IMG/VR virus record: IMGVR_UViG_3300006875_000161
Location: 1 to 24,131 of that record
Reading direction: 5' to 3' (one strand)
Length of the DNA stretch: 24,131 bases
DNA from: a virus
Shown here: piece after piece, positions 7,011 to 13,938 of the stretch
Layout: each line of letters begins with the position of its first letter
How positions within the stretch are numbered: position 1 is the first letter of the stretch
The notes under the pieces: model-generated
Seen by the model: the letters and a program-made list of their open reading frames with translations, nothing else
Databases searched by the model: none
What the model was told of the DNA's origin: nothing
Made by a program: the position numbers and the translations under genes

Positions 7011-7876
7011 TTCCAACAAACCTTTTTGTATGGGCAGTACTTACATCCGTTGGCCTTGCTGTCTGTAGCCCAATCCGGATGTTCTGGTTCTGTGTTGCTT
7101 TCTAAGTGTGCAATAACCTTACTACAGTTGTCAAGAATTGGCTGCATAATTTCTTCTTGAAAGGTAACTGTAAATTCCTTTACTTCTTGAGTTGGCTTCC
7201 ACTCGTATATAAAGATAATCTTATCGTGCCCAGTGCAGTGCATGTAGATATGTCCTTGACGAACATGTGAAGCAAATGGTTTTTTTATGTTCTTCCATAA
7301 ACCATCAAGTGTAAGTTCTCCACTTGAGTACGCTTTGTAAAGGTTTGGGTGATCCCATCTAACTGTACCTAGGCCAACGCTCTTTATTTCAATAAGGGCT
7401 TTGCCTTCTCCATCAACCAGTTCTCCATCCGCGTGACCGAGTATGCGAAACCCATCGTCACGTACAGGTACCTCCCTATAAACGACATTGTGAGAACCAC
7501 ACTGGTGACAAGTGCTAGGAGAAACCCCATACCATACTTCATTACACGACGAGCATTCCCACTTACCAGCCAGTACACCAGCTTGGTGCATCCATCTTTG
7601 CCATTTTGCATGAATTGCATGGCCCTCCTCAAACACGTTTAACCTAGTCATATTATATGACTCATCTGAGGCTGGATACTTATTAATTTTATACCAAGCT
7701 GCTCTGGCGCACCAGTCTTTCTTTGACAGCTCCGATGGGTGTAGATGGTCAGTATCTCTGTGCTTGTTTCTTTCGCGGTTACTGGCAATAAGACGTTCTT
7801 GTATTACTGGAAGTATCCGGCCTTTGGACTTAATTGATTCTTTGTAAGTCTTGGCGTACCAAGGAGTGTCTGTCAC
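7007..7876 (-). CDS. Cas4/RecB-family PD-(D/E)XK exonuclease with zinc ribbon and Fe-S-type cysteines
   Basis: The motifs of the RecB/Cas4 nuclease family are all visible in 289 aa: H89 in EGHAIH, D150 in GHADGEL, E163-I-K165, and Q207-x3-Y211. Four cysteines placed as in Cas4/AddB 4Fe-4S enzymes are C56 (KKDWCARAAWY) and C278, C281, C287 at the C-terminus (CKYCPYKKVC). A separate zinc ribbon, C108-x2-C111 and C123-x2-C126, is inserted before the catalytic core. It should resect or process DNA ends in recombination, next to RecA two genes upstream. The start is GTG, 2 nt after the preceding stop, with only a weak GGGA upstream. It is unlikely to act in CRISPR adaptation, because no array or other cas gene is present. 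Confidence 0.85.
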   Translation of the reverse strand: MTDTPWYAKTYKESIKSKGRILPVIQERLIASNRERNKHRDTDHLHPSELSKKDWCARAAWYKINKYPASDESYNMTRLNVFEEGHAIHAKWQRWMHQAGVLAGKWECSSCNEVWYGVSPSTCHQCGSHNVVYREVPVRDDGFRILGHADGELVDGEGKALIEIKSVGLGTVRWDHPNLYKAYSSGELTLDGLWKNIKKPFASHVRQGHIYMHCTGHDKIIFIYEWKPTQEVKEFTVTFQEEIMQPILDNCSKVIAHLESNTEPEHPDWATDSKANGCKYCPYKKVCWK

Positions 7877-7878
7877 GG

Positions 7879-8214
7879 TCAGTTCCCGTCTACTCCTATA
7901 AGCATTTGAAAGTCAGCTTCGTTGAGAATGACATAGTGCTTTCCACCCAAGTCAAACTGCATTACCGGCAAGCGATCTTCCAATACACCTCGTTGTGTTA
8001 AGTCCACAAGCTCACTGGCTTTGATTGAATAAGACTTTAGGTTGTTTGTAAGCTTATTCTCAATTAGTAGTTCATGGGTGCGTACATCATTCTTGCGCAA
8101 CCAACCAGAACCTGAACCAGCATTACGGCTACCCTTATAGATTTTTGCTGAGCGCTTTTCCTGCTTTTTTGAAGCCTTCATTATGCTCTGCTTTTCTTCT
8201 CTACCAAATATCAT
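7879..8214 (-). CDS. Small PD-(D/E)XK-like nuclease candidate (111 aa)
   Basis: The N-terminal half carries GSRNAGSGSGWLRKNDVRT followed by LLIENKLT, which reads as a compact nuclease core: a Gly/Ser-rich loop, D43, then E52-x-K54. The C-terminal half (residues 80-108) is a beta-strand pair, MQFDLGGKHYVILNEADF. This is the pattern of small phage resolvase-like or VRR-like nucleases; the exact family is inference. The ATG overlaps the RecA stop (CTATGA), and AAAGGAG lies 8 nt upstream inside the recA coding sequence, so translation is coupled to RecA. An internal ATG at codon 12 is possible but has a poorer ribosome-binding site. It stands between RecA and the Cas4-like nuclease, which supports a role in recombination. 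Confidence 0.65.
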   Translation of the reverse strand: MIFGREEKQSIMKASKKQEKRSAKIYKGSRNAGSGSGWLRKNDVRTHELLIENKLTNNLKSYSIKASELVDLTQRGVLEDRLPVMQFDLGGKHYVILNEADFQMLIGVDGN

Positions 8215-9230
8215 AGGAAATACTCCTTTGCTTTCTCTTTGAGCTCTGATTGTAACTCTAGATCTTCACGAACACCAAGCAATAGGGCATCTTTTCCTTG
8301 CCACTTTTGGTCTTTGTAGTTGTAGTAGGCGCCAGCTCTTGTAATTATGTCTGTTGCAATACAGATGTTTACTATGTCTTTGATAACGTCAAAGTCACCA
8401 AGTTTAAATGATTGGCAATCAGCAAAGTAAAAGTCAACAACAGCAACCTGTTGCGGTCTGTATGTCTTGTTCTTCATTGTACGAGCTTTGATGGTTTGGC
8501 CAACTGGCTCGTCTTTAAACTTCAACCATTCATCTCTCTTGACTTCTAGTCTAACAAAGTAGTGGAAGTTTTTAGCTTTACCACCTGGTGTGGTTCTGGG
8601 ATCACCATACATAACACCAATCTTTTCACGCCACTGATTGATGATCAACCCGGTACACCCACGGTCGTCATTAATCAATGACCGTTTCTGAGCCTTGCTG
8701 CTCTTGCGGAAGAACTTACCAGTAAGTCTGGCCCCAAGACCCATGGAGAACTCATCCATCATCTTCTCAGCTTCATCACCAGGTACTAAGGCTGGGAGTG
8801 AATCAAGAACTATACAATCAACAGCCCTATTTTCCATAGCTCGTAGAATTAGATCGTAGACCTGTTCCATAACATTGGTCTCAACTACCCACAGACGATC
8901 AAGGTCAACACCAATCGCCTTAGCGTAGTCTGGAACAAACTCTTCAGCAGCAATCCACATTGCTACCCACTCTGGGTCAGCGGCTTGGTTTGCTGCAATA
9001 GTCTTGTATGCAAGAGCTGTTTTACCGGATGATTCATCACCAATGATTTCAGACCATTGGTTCATGGGCCACCCTCCACCAAGCATTAAGTCAAACGCCA
9101 ACACACCAGTAGTAATGCGTGGTACTTCTTCTTTTACTTGGTTACCTTGTACTATTACATTCTCACCGTACTTCTTGTTGATAGAAGAGATGATTGATTC
9201 AAGGCTCTCACGGCTAGTTTCACTTTTCAT
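8211..9230 (-). CDS. recA: RecA-like recombinase
   Basis: The 339-aa protein follows bacterial RecA from the N-terminal helix to the end of the ATPase core: Walker A GDESSGKT (about residues 64-71), the catalytic Glu region AAEEF, Walker B CIVLDSLPAL, and the signature INQWREKIGVMYGDP followed by TTPGGKAKNF, which matches the L2-adjacent TTxGGxAxKF segment. It forms filaments on ssDNA and promotes strand exchange, serving phage recombination-dependent replication or repair. The start ATG at 9230 was chosen because AAGGA lies five nt upstream; the frame is open for 23 more codons but these overlap the zinc-ribbon gene. Walker A has Asp where most bacterial RecAs have Pro. A tail of about 60 residues follows the core, shorter than in E. 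coli RecA's C-terminal domain. Confidence 0.95.
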   Translation of the reverse strand: MKSETSRESLESIISSINKKYGENVIVQGNQVKEEVPRITTGVLAFDLMLGGGWPMNQWSEIIGDESSGKTALAYKTIAANQAADPEWVAMWIAAEEFVPDYAKAIGVDLDRLWVVETNVMEQVYDLILRAMENRAVDCIVLDSLPALVPGDEAEKMMDEFSMGLGARLTGKFFRKSSKAQKRSLINDDRGCTGLIINQWREKIGVMYGDPRTTPGGKAKNFHYFVRLEVKRDEWLKFKDEPVGQTIKARTMKNKTYRPQQVAVVDFYFADCQSFKLGDFDVIKDIVNICIATDIITRAGAYYNYKDQKWQGKDALLLGVREDLELQSELKEKAKEYFL

Positions 9231-9244
9231 TGTTTTCCTTGTTG

Positions 9245-9655
9245 TTATACTCCCCAAGAAGCTTGGGAGGCTTGGTCGTACATCCCATTCCAACCGCATT
9301 CAAAGCATCGTGGAGCTGGACTGTTTCCGTTGATTGTTGTATTCCCACCTTTTGCTGTGCGCACAAAAACGTTGCCACTACCACATTCTGGGCAAGTTAG
9401 GTTGCCTTGCTTTTTAGCAGCTTCTCCACGACCTTCCCACAGGTGGGGTTGTCTGAGGGCTTCTCCCATAGTTATGGGTTCATTAGGATTGTGTTGTTGG
9501 GGAATAGTTGTGTCTTGATAAGGTTGTGGATTTGAGTGAACTAACCCTGATGGTATGCGTATGGGTGGTGTCACTGGTGGCATAGATGTTGTGGTAGGTC
9601 TAGAGGCAGCGGGTTGATTGCTACTTAAACGTTTTGACCACCAATCACTGCTCAT
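9245..9655 (-). CDS. Zinc-ribbon protein with Pro/Thr-rich linker
   Basis: The product (136 aa from the ATG at 9655) begins MSSDWWSKRL, has a disordered Pro/Thr/Gln-rich middle (residues 15-60), a short helix with EALRQPHLWEG, and a C-terminal zinc ribbon C88-x2-C91 and C117-x2-C120 (CPECGSGNVFV then CFECGWNG). The ribbon suggests nucleic-acid or protein binding; the WW-containing N-terminal peptide looks like a docking segment. An ATG four codons upstream (9667) is possible but sits directly against AGAGG, while the chosen ATG has that motif about 12 nt away. It overlaps the preceding gene by 11 nt and precedes recA by 14 nt. The partner is unknown. Confidence 0.8.
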   Translation of the reverse strand: MSSDWWSKRLSSNQPAASRPTTTSMPPVTPPIRIPSGLVHSNPQPYQDTTIPQQHNPNEPITMGEALRQPHLWEGRGEAAKKQGNLTCPECGSGNVFVRTAKGGNTTINGNSPAPRCFECGWNGMYDQASQASWGV

Positions 9656-10103
9656 CTTCTTCACCATCCTCTAGATCTAGCTCGTCGTCATCTGATAGTG
9701 ATGACGATAGCATAAAGCCTAGCAAGGACACAATATTAGTTTCAACTAATGATGGGTCATAGTTTTCTGGTTCTAGTATGCTCAACATCTCTTGGTCAAT
9801 CAAATGAGATATGGCAGCTATACCAAATGCAGTTATGATGTTTTCGGTTGCGGCCAAACTTTCGTCATCTAGATCATTTGTATCTTTGATTACATTGATC
9901 ATCCAGTTAGCACATTCTTTTACACTATCTAGTATCCCAGCATGAGATAATGTAAACCACTTTTGCATAATGTCCATAATCTCGTGTTCCTGGACATCGG
10001 CAGATGGCACAGAAAACCCAGCCGCATGAGCAAGTTTCTGCCCTTCTAATATGGAAAGGGTTAGATAAAAATTGCGCTCTTCTACTGGACTTGAGGACAT
10101 CAT
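9645..10103 (-). CDS. Acidic helical protein of unknown function (152 aa)
   Basis: The start ATG at 10103 makes a TAATG overlap with the polymerase stop and has AAAGGG just upstream (the next ATG, one codon later, has better spacing). The protein is mainly alpha-helical by pattern, with a central segment (about residues 85-110) of moderately hydrophobic residues and a strongly acidic tail (SDDDELDLEDGEEDEQ). Acidic C-termini of this type bind replication partners in ssDNA-binding proteins, and its location directly after DNA polymerase fits an accessory role. No catalytic motif is seen and no family is recognised. Confidence 0.8.
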   Translation of the reverse strand: MMSSSPVEERNFYLTLSILEGQKLAHAAGFSVPSADVQEHEIMDIMQKWFTLSHAGILDSVKECANWMINVIKDTNDLDDESLAATENIITAFGIAAISHLIDQEMLSILEPENYDPSLVETNIVSLLGFMLSSSLSDDDELDLEDGEEDEQ

Positions 10104-12190
10104 TACCCTTTCGCCTCCGACCAATTATAGGCTGAGTGGCATGAAACTTTTAATGGAATACCATTAATAATATTACCATCTCCCATGGACATAATAAACT
10201 TGGGCTGTAGCTCGTCTACCAATTCCTCAGGAACCATGGCCACCAATTCGTCATGCACCTGTACCAGGATTTTGGCTCCTGTATCTTGCAAAAGAGCGTT
10301 TACATCGATCATAGCTTTCTTACAAATATCAGCGGCAGACCCCTGAACTACAGCGTTGACTGCTTGACGCTCTGCCCTAGATTTTAGGGAGTTGTCGTCT
10401 GACCGTAGATCGGGTAAACGCCGGCGTCTACCGGAGATAGTTTCAACGTAACCATTCTTGATACCCGATTCTATTACACTCTTTTTCCATTTTGTAATTC
10501 CAGAAAATTGCTTGTAATACTGGTCAATTACTGAACGGGCATGCTCAACATCTACTCCGGTAGTTCTGGCAAGTTTTTGTGGACCACCACCATATGCTGT
10601 CAAGAAGTTGACACCTTTACCAAGCTGGCGTTCTTCTGGTGTAATCTCAGACACATCTTTGCCTAAGATCAAAGCCGCTGCTCCAGCATGAATATCTTCG
10701 TTGTTAAGGAAGAACTCACTCATCTTCTTGTCTCCAGAGAACATGCACATAACACGCAATTCAATCTGGTCATAGTCAGCTACAAGGAGCACATAACCAG
10801 GATGGGCTACAAACAGTCCTCGTACGCTGCTGTCTCTTGGAATGTTTTGCAAGTTTGGGTTACTAGATGAAAGTCTTCCAGTAGCAGTTCTGTGTAGGTG
10901 AAAAGATGGATGAAGAGAACCTTTGTGCAGTTTAGTAAGTAGACCGTCTACATAAGTAGACTTTGTTTTCTTGGTCTCTGCCCAATCAAGTAATAATGGT
11001 ACTACAGGATGCTTGTTTTCTAAGTTGCGCAAAGCTTCCTCATCAACTGATGCTGAACCTTTTTCAGTATATTTAGTTGGCTTTAGGCCTAACCCGCCCT
11101 CACGTTTGCCACTAAACAGTAACTGTTGTTTGTGCTTTGGACTATCTGGATTAAAACCAGGTGGTGCGTAATCCATCATTTGTAGAAGAAGTTCGTTTAG
11201 ATGTGTGTCTAGTTCTTTGCCAAGCTTTGTCATAGACCTATGGTCTACGGGTATGCCTGTGTCCTCCATGTCCATTAAAACACGGATTACATCCATGTCT
11301 TGACGTAGACATGACAACAGTTCTTCTTTGTTTTGAATCTTCTGCCAAAGAAGTTTGTACAAATGCCAAGTCCACTTAACGTCTAGATGCACGTACCTAA
11401 CTGCTTTAGAGAATGGAACCTGAGTAATTATGGCTCCTATTTTTCCGTCCATGTAGTAAGGATTAAAGCCACCAAAGTTATGGGCAATAAGTTTGTCAAG
11501 ACTGTATTCAAGCAAGTTCTCGTTGAGAATGTGTTGAATGATCATTGTGTCTACAAACGGCCCGTGCGGCAGACAGTCGTTGTAATACTTACGTATTGAC
11601 CTAGCATCGAACTTGATGTTGTGCCCCACCTTAACCAGATCACTAAAGAACAGGGGTTCTAGAGCTTGAAACACATCGGTGCGTGATAGTTGCTCTGGGG
11701 CTTCTGAGTACTGTGCTGGTATATAGTACCTAGCTTTTGCTAGAGACTCTTTGCCATTTGCTAAAAGTTTGCGATACCCAGGGGGAGGTACGGTTGTTCC
11801 ATCTCCACGCTCTTCGGGTACAAGGATTTCCCCATTTGGATGACCCATTGGGATAGCCCATGATTTTCCTTCCGTTGCTATGCCTATCCAAAACACTTCG
11901 TTTCTCATTGGATCAAGGGCCAAGGTGTTTTGCCATCTTAAGATGATGGCCTCTTTTGATCTAGCTAAGACTTCTTCGGAAGTTGTTTTTAAAGTGCTTT
12001 CGTGTTGCTTCCACTCTTGTTCAATCCACGCAAGCACATCACTGTGACGTTCAACGTTGCCACGTGTTTCTACGTCAAAAGCAAAAGCTCCAACACTTTG
12101 TATGTGTTGGACTATCTCGTGTAGTTCTTCTATTGAAGACACCACGTGGGGGGCCATAAGACCCCCCACGTCGTTCGTTAGGTTTGTCAT
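10103..12190 (-). CDS. polA: Family A DNA polymerase with 3'-5' exonuclease domain
   Basis: The 695-aa enzyme has the DEDDy proofreading domain (AFAFDVETRGN with D39/E41; VGHNIKFDARS around residue 197; YVHLDVKWT near 265-269) and a complete polymerase domain: motif A VADYDQIELR (about 469-478), motif B RQLGKGVNFLTAYGGG (about 519-534) and motif C QVHDE (about 643-647). The residue matching E. coli Phe762 is Phe. The 5'-3' exonuclease domain of bacterial Pol I is absent, as usual in phages. An unusual insertion of some 130 residues separates exonuclease motifs I and II. It is the phage replicative polymerase, in the same operon as helicase and primase. The annotated start has almost no Shine-Dalgarno and lies 1 nt after the ssDNA-binding gene; a second ATG at codon 12 lies in the loop of a 10-bp hairpin. 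Confidence 0.95.
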   Translation of the reverse strand: MTNLTNDVGGLMAPHVVSSIEELHEIVQHIQSVGAFAFDVETRGNVERHSDVLAWIEQEWKQHESTLKTTSEEVLARSKEAIILRWQNTLALDPMRNEVFWIGIATEGKSWAIPMGHPNGEILVPEERGDGTTVPPPGYRKLLANGKESLAKARYYIPAQYSEAPEQLSRTDVFQALEPLFFSDLVKVGHNIKFDARSIRKYYNDCLPHGPFVDTMIIQHILNENLLEYSLDKLIAHNFGGFNPYYMDGKIGAIITQVPFSKAVRYVHLDVKWTWHLYKLLWQKIQNKEELLSCLRQDMDVIRVLMDMEDTGIPVDHRSMTKLGKELDTHLNELLLQMMDYAPPGFNPDSPKHKQQLLFSGKREGGLGLKPTKYTEKGSASVDEEALRNLENKHPVVPLLLDWAETKKTKSTYVDGLLTKLHKGSLHPSFHLHRTATGRLSSSNPNLQNIPRDSSVRGLFVAHPGYVLLVADYDQIELRVMCMFSGDKKMSEFFLNNEDIHAGAAALILGKDVSEITPEERQLGKGVNFLTAYGGGPQKLARTTGVDVEHARSVIDQYYKQFSGITKWKKSVIESGIKNGYVETISGRRRRLPDLRSDDNSLKSRAERQAVNAVVQGSAADICKKAMIDVNALLQDTGAKILVQVHDELVAMVPEELVDELQPKFIMSMGDGNIINGIPLKVSCHSAYNWSEAKG
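12144..12171 (-). promoter_or_regulatory. 10-bp GC-rich hairpin at the start of polA, with an AUG in its loop
   Basis: ACGTGGGGGG and CCCCCCACGT are perfect inverted repeats separated by 8 nt. In the polA mRNA the loop contains the AUG of codon 12 (12157-12155), and the left arm's G-run sits where a Shine-Dalgarno for that AUG would be. There is no U-tract, so it is not a terminator. It could control internal initiation or elongation. Confidence 0.55.
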
Positions 12191-12191
12191 C

Positions 12192-12887
12192 TCAGTCAGA
12201 CAGGTCTTCCAATGCGATTTGGATCAAGTCCTTACGGACGGGTATCTGAATGATATCTGAGGTGTACACCGACTTGCGAAGAACTTTGAAGTCTGCTTCA
12301 TCAAGCACATCAATATTCCATTCTTCCAAGTCACGCTCCTTGACCAGTTGGTGGTTGGTTGCCGAGGTGGCTCCCTTACCGGAGCGACTTACTGCCCAGA
12401 AGTGCTTTGACAAAGGACCCTGGCGTGGGTCGATGTGGAAGTTCTTGAGCTGGTCAATGACGCGAGGACCTACTTCGTAGGACTTCAACACTGGTTCTGA
12501 GTCGGGAGACAACAAAACAACATTGAACGCAAATCTAGTTGAAGGCCGACTACCAGCATCACACAGTGGGCAACCCTTTGGGTCTAGGTCTGCAATGCAG
12601 GTAAATGACTTCTGTCCGGTTCGTTCAACCCAGTGCTGTCTGTATGTTGCATAGGGCTCATCTTCAAGAAACTTGATGATGATTGGGTCTTCGCTAACAC
12701 GAAGACGTTGTGCGTAAGGAGAGTCTGCAGACTTTGCCTGCTCAACCGCACCCCATCCTCTACGGATTGAGTTTGAAGCAGCAACCGGGGCCGGCGTGTC
12801 TTCATCCTCTACTACCGTCAGACGCCGACGCGGCGCTGCAGCTTCCTCTTCCATCATTTCTGTTTCGTCATCATCGTATCTTGACAT
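12192..12887 (-). CDS. gp32-type ssDNA-binding protein with zinc motif
   Basis: The 231-aa product carries H85-x11-C97-x8-C106-x2-C109 (QHWVERTGQKSFTC then GCPLC). This spacing is nearly that of the T4 gp32 zinc site (H-x12-C-x9-C-x2-C), and the flanking FLEDEPYATYRQHW and a basic/aromatic core match actinophage proteins annotated as ssDNA-binding. It would coat exposed template strand for PolA, one nucleotide downstream, and interact with RecA and helicase. An acidic tract lies at the N-terminus (YDDDETEMMEEE), while the C-terminus (IALEDLSD) is only mildly acidic, unlike classical SSBs. AAAGAGA upstream of the ATG is a modest ribosome-binding site. Function is well supported by motif plus context, but not proven. 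Confidence 0.75.
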   Translation of the reverse strand: MSRYDDDETEMMEEEAAAPRRRLTVVEDEDTPAPVAASNSIRRGWGAVEQAKSADSPYAQRLRVSEDPIIIKFLEDEPYATYRQHWVERTGQKSFTCIADLDPKGCPLCDAGSRPSTRFAFNVVLLSPDSEPVLKSYEVGPRVIDQLKNFHIDPRQGPLSKHFWAVSRSGKGATSATNHQLVKERDLEEWNIDVLDEADFKVLRKSVYTSDIIQIPVRKDLIQIALEDLSD

Positions 12888-12906
12888 GTTTTTCTCTTTT
12901 CTTTTG

Positions 12907-13341
12907 TTAGTTGGGCCACTTGTTTTTTATGTGTTTTCTAAAACCATCCCAATTGGCCTTGTTGGGATCGTCTATCTTGAAATGCTCTAGGGCATCCATC
13001 AAGAACTCTACCTGCTCCAAACTGTAAAGTCTACGACCTTTCAAAGTTTTTCCAGGAATTTGTTCGCCTTTTGGTGTGGGTGTTCTGTAGGTGGCTTTGG
13101 GTATCCACCCTTGCTGTTCCCACATCCTAATAGTTACTGGTTTACGATTCAAGCATTTAGCAAGTTCTCCTACTGAGAAGAACATACGCTCTTCTCCACC
13201 TATCCTAAAGACCTTACCTTTTGCTCCGTTGAATCTATCCTCAAGCCTATTATCTGACTTTTTTATAGAACGGTTTTTAGGTGGTGTTTTTCCAGGGAAA
13301 TCAGGAAGGTCGTTAAATAGGTCAAGAGGATCACGGGGCAC
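12907..13341 (-). CDS. MerR-like winged-helix DNA-binding protein
   Basis: The frame contains a typical MerR/excisionase helix-turn-helix (about residues 54-86 from the chosen start: FFSVGELAKCLNRKPVTIRMW, then EQQGWIPKATYRTP) and the following wing with GRRLYSLEQVEFLM. It has a basic, Pro-rich N-terminal tail and a C-terminal helix, but no effector domain. The start was set at the GTG at 13341 because GGAGG lies six nt upstream; the open frame extends 12 codons further to another GTG at 13377, but those overlap an overlapping 57-aa gene. It probably binds DNA in the early region, as repressor, activator or replication accessory; the operator is unknown. Confidence 0.82.
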   Translation of the reverse strand: MPRDPLDLFNDLPDFPGKTPPKNRSIKKSDNRLEDRFNGAKGKVFRIGGEERMFFSVGELAKCLNRKPVTIRMWEQQGWIPKATYRTPTPKGEQIPGKTLKGRRLYSLEQVEFLMDALEHFKIDDPNKANWDGFRKHIKNKWPN

Positions 13342-13504
13342 TAGTTGCCTCCATGTATGCGTTCTTCCAATAATCACGTTCTTCCATTAAGAACTCAATC
13401 AAAGAGATTGCTTCTTTAAACCTTACTACATCGTAGGTATCACCAGATCCAGTGTGTACTACTGCGTGATCTTTTAACCAGTTGTAAATGTCATTCGTCG
13501 TCAT
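13331..13504 (-). CDS. Small protein of unknown function (57 aa)
   Basis: This complete frame starts at an ATG at 13504 inside the last codons of the upstream gene (14-nt overlap) with AAGAG just upstream, and ends 11 nt into the MerR-like gene, whose Shine-Dalgarno it contains. The product begins MTTNDIYNWLKDHAVVHTGS and continues with a helical segment ending FLMEERDYWKNAYMEATSAP. The pattern looks coding and the gap between two well-supported genes would otherwise be unexplained. No family is recognised. Confidence 0.7.
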   Translation of the reverse strand: MTTNDIYNWLKDHAVVHTGSGDTYDVVRFKEAISLIEFLMEERDYWKNAYMEATSAP

Positions 13505-13931
13505 AGCTCTTGCTTTCTGAAAGCTTAAACGCCCAGGTTTCTTTCTTTACATACAGGTTGTCTAGTGCCGGCTTTAGTTCAGGATTTTCCCAAACTTTGC
13601 CTAGTAGTTTGTCTTCATCAAGGACACGCACTACTTCTGATACGTCATCCCAGATGTTGTTATCTTTTGCCCAAGCTTCTGCGCCATTAGCATCAAGGTT
13701 TACAGAAACTCTACGTTCTCTTTTTATTTGAAAATTGCCAGCTCTAAGCCACTTGTGGCCTTTGTCGTCTTCATCTCCAAAAAGGTCTGCTTGTTGGTTC
13801 AACTCTTTCTTAAGCTGATCAAGTCTTGTTTGGTACTTATCAATCAAACTCTTTAGATCATTGTACTCTTTGCTGATCAGAGCTAACTCTTGCTCTGGGT
13901 ATTTACGTGCAATTTCAACAACCTTTTCCAT
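13491..13931 (-). CDS. Coiled-coil phage protein, possibly Gam/Gp157-like (146 aa)
   Basis: TAGGAG lies five nt upstream of the ATG. Residues 1-50 form an evident coiled coil (LISKEYNDLKSLIDKYQTRL and LDQLKKELNQQ), followed by an acidic turn (DEDDKG) and a beta-rich second half with GNFQIKRERRVSVNLD and LYVKKETWAFKLSE. Phage host-nuclease inhibitors of the Gam and Gp157 groups have this order, N-terminal coiled coil then a small beta domain, and often stand near recombination genes. The resemblance is by layout only and no diagnostic residues can be claimed. It is 7 nt downstream of the SNF2 helicase gene. Confidence 0.8.
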   Translation of the reverse strand: MEKVVEIARKYPEQELALISKEYNDLKSLIDKYQTRLDQLKKELNQQADLFGDEDDKGHKWLRAGNFQIKRERRVSVNLDANGAEAWAKDNNIWDDVSEVVRVLDEDKLLGKVWENPELKPALDNLYVKKETWAFKLSESKSYDDE

Positions 13932-13938
13932 GGTTCTC

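Noticed and set aside
7007-7019. TTG start at 7019 for the 164-aa gene
   Set aside because: The ATG at 7010 gives the ATGA overlap with the preceding stop and better spacing to AAAGG.
7007-7876. CRISPR-associated role for the Cas4-like nuclease
   Set aside because: No repeat-spacer array and no cas1 or cas2 is present; Cas4-like nucleases are common in phage recombination modules.
9231-9299. N-terminal extension of RecA to 9299
   Set aside because: The extra 23 residues do not match RecA, overlap the zinc-ribbon gene in another frame, and the ATG at 9230 has a proper AAGGA.
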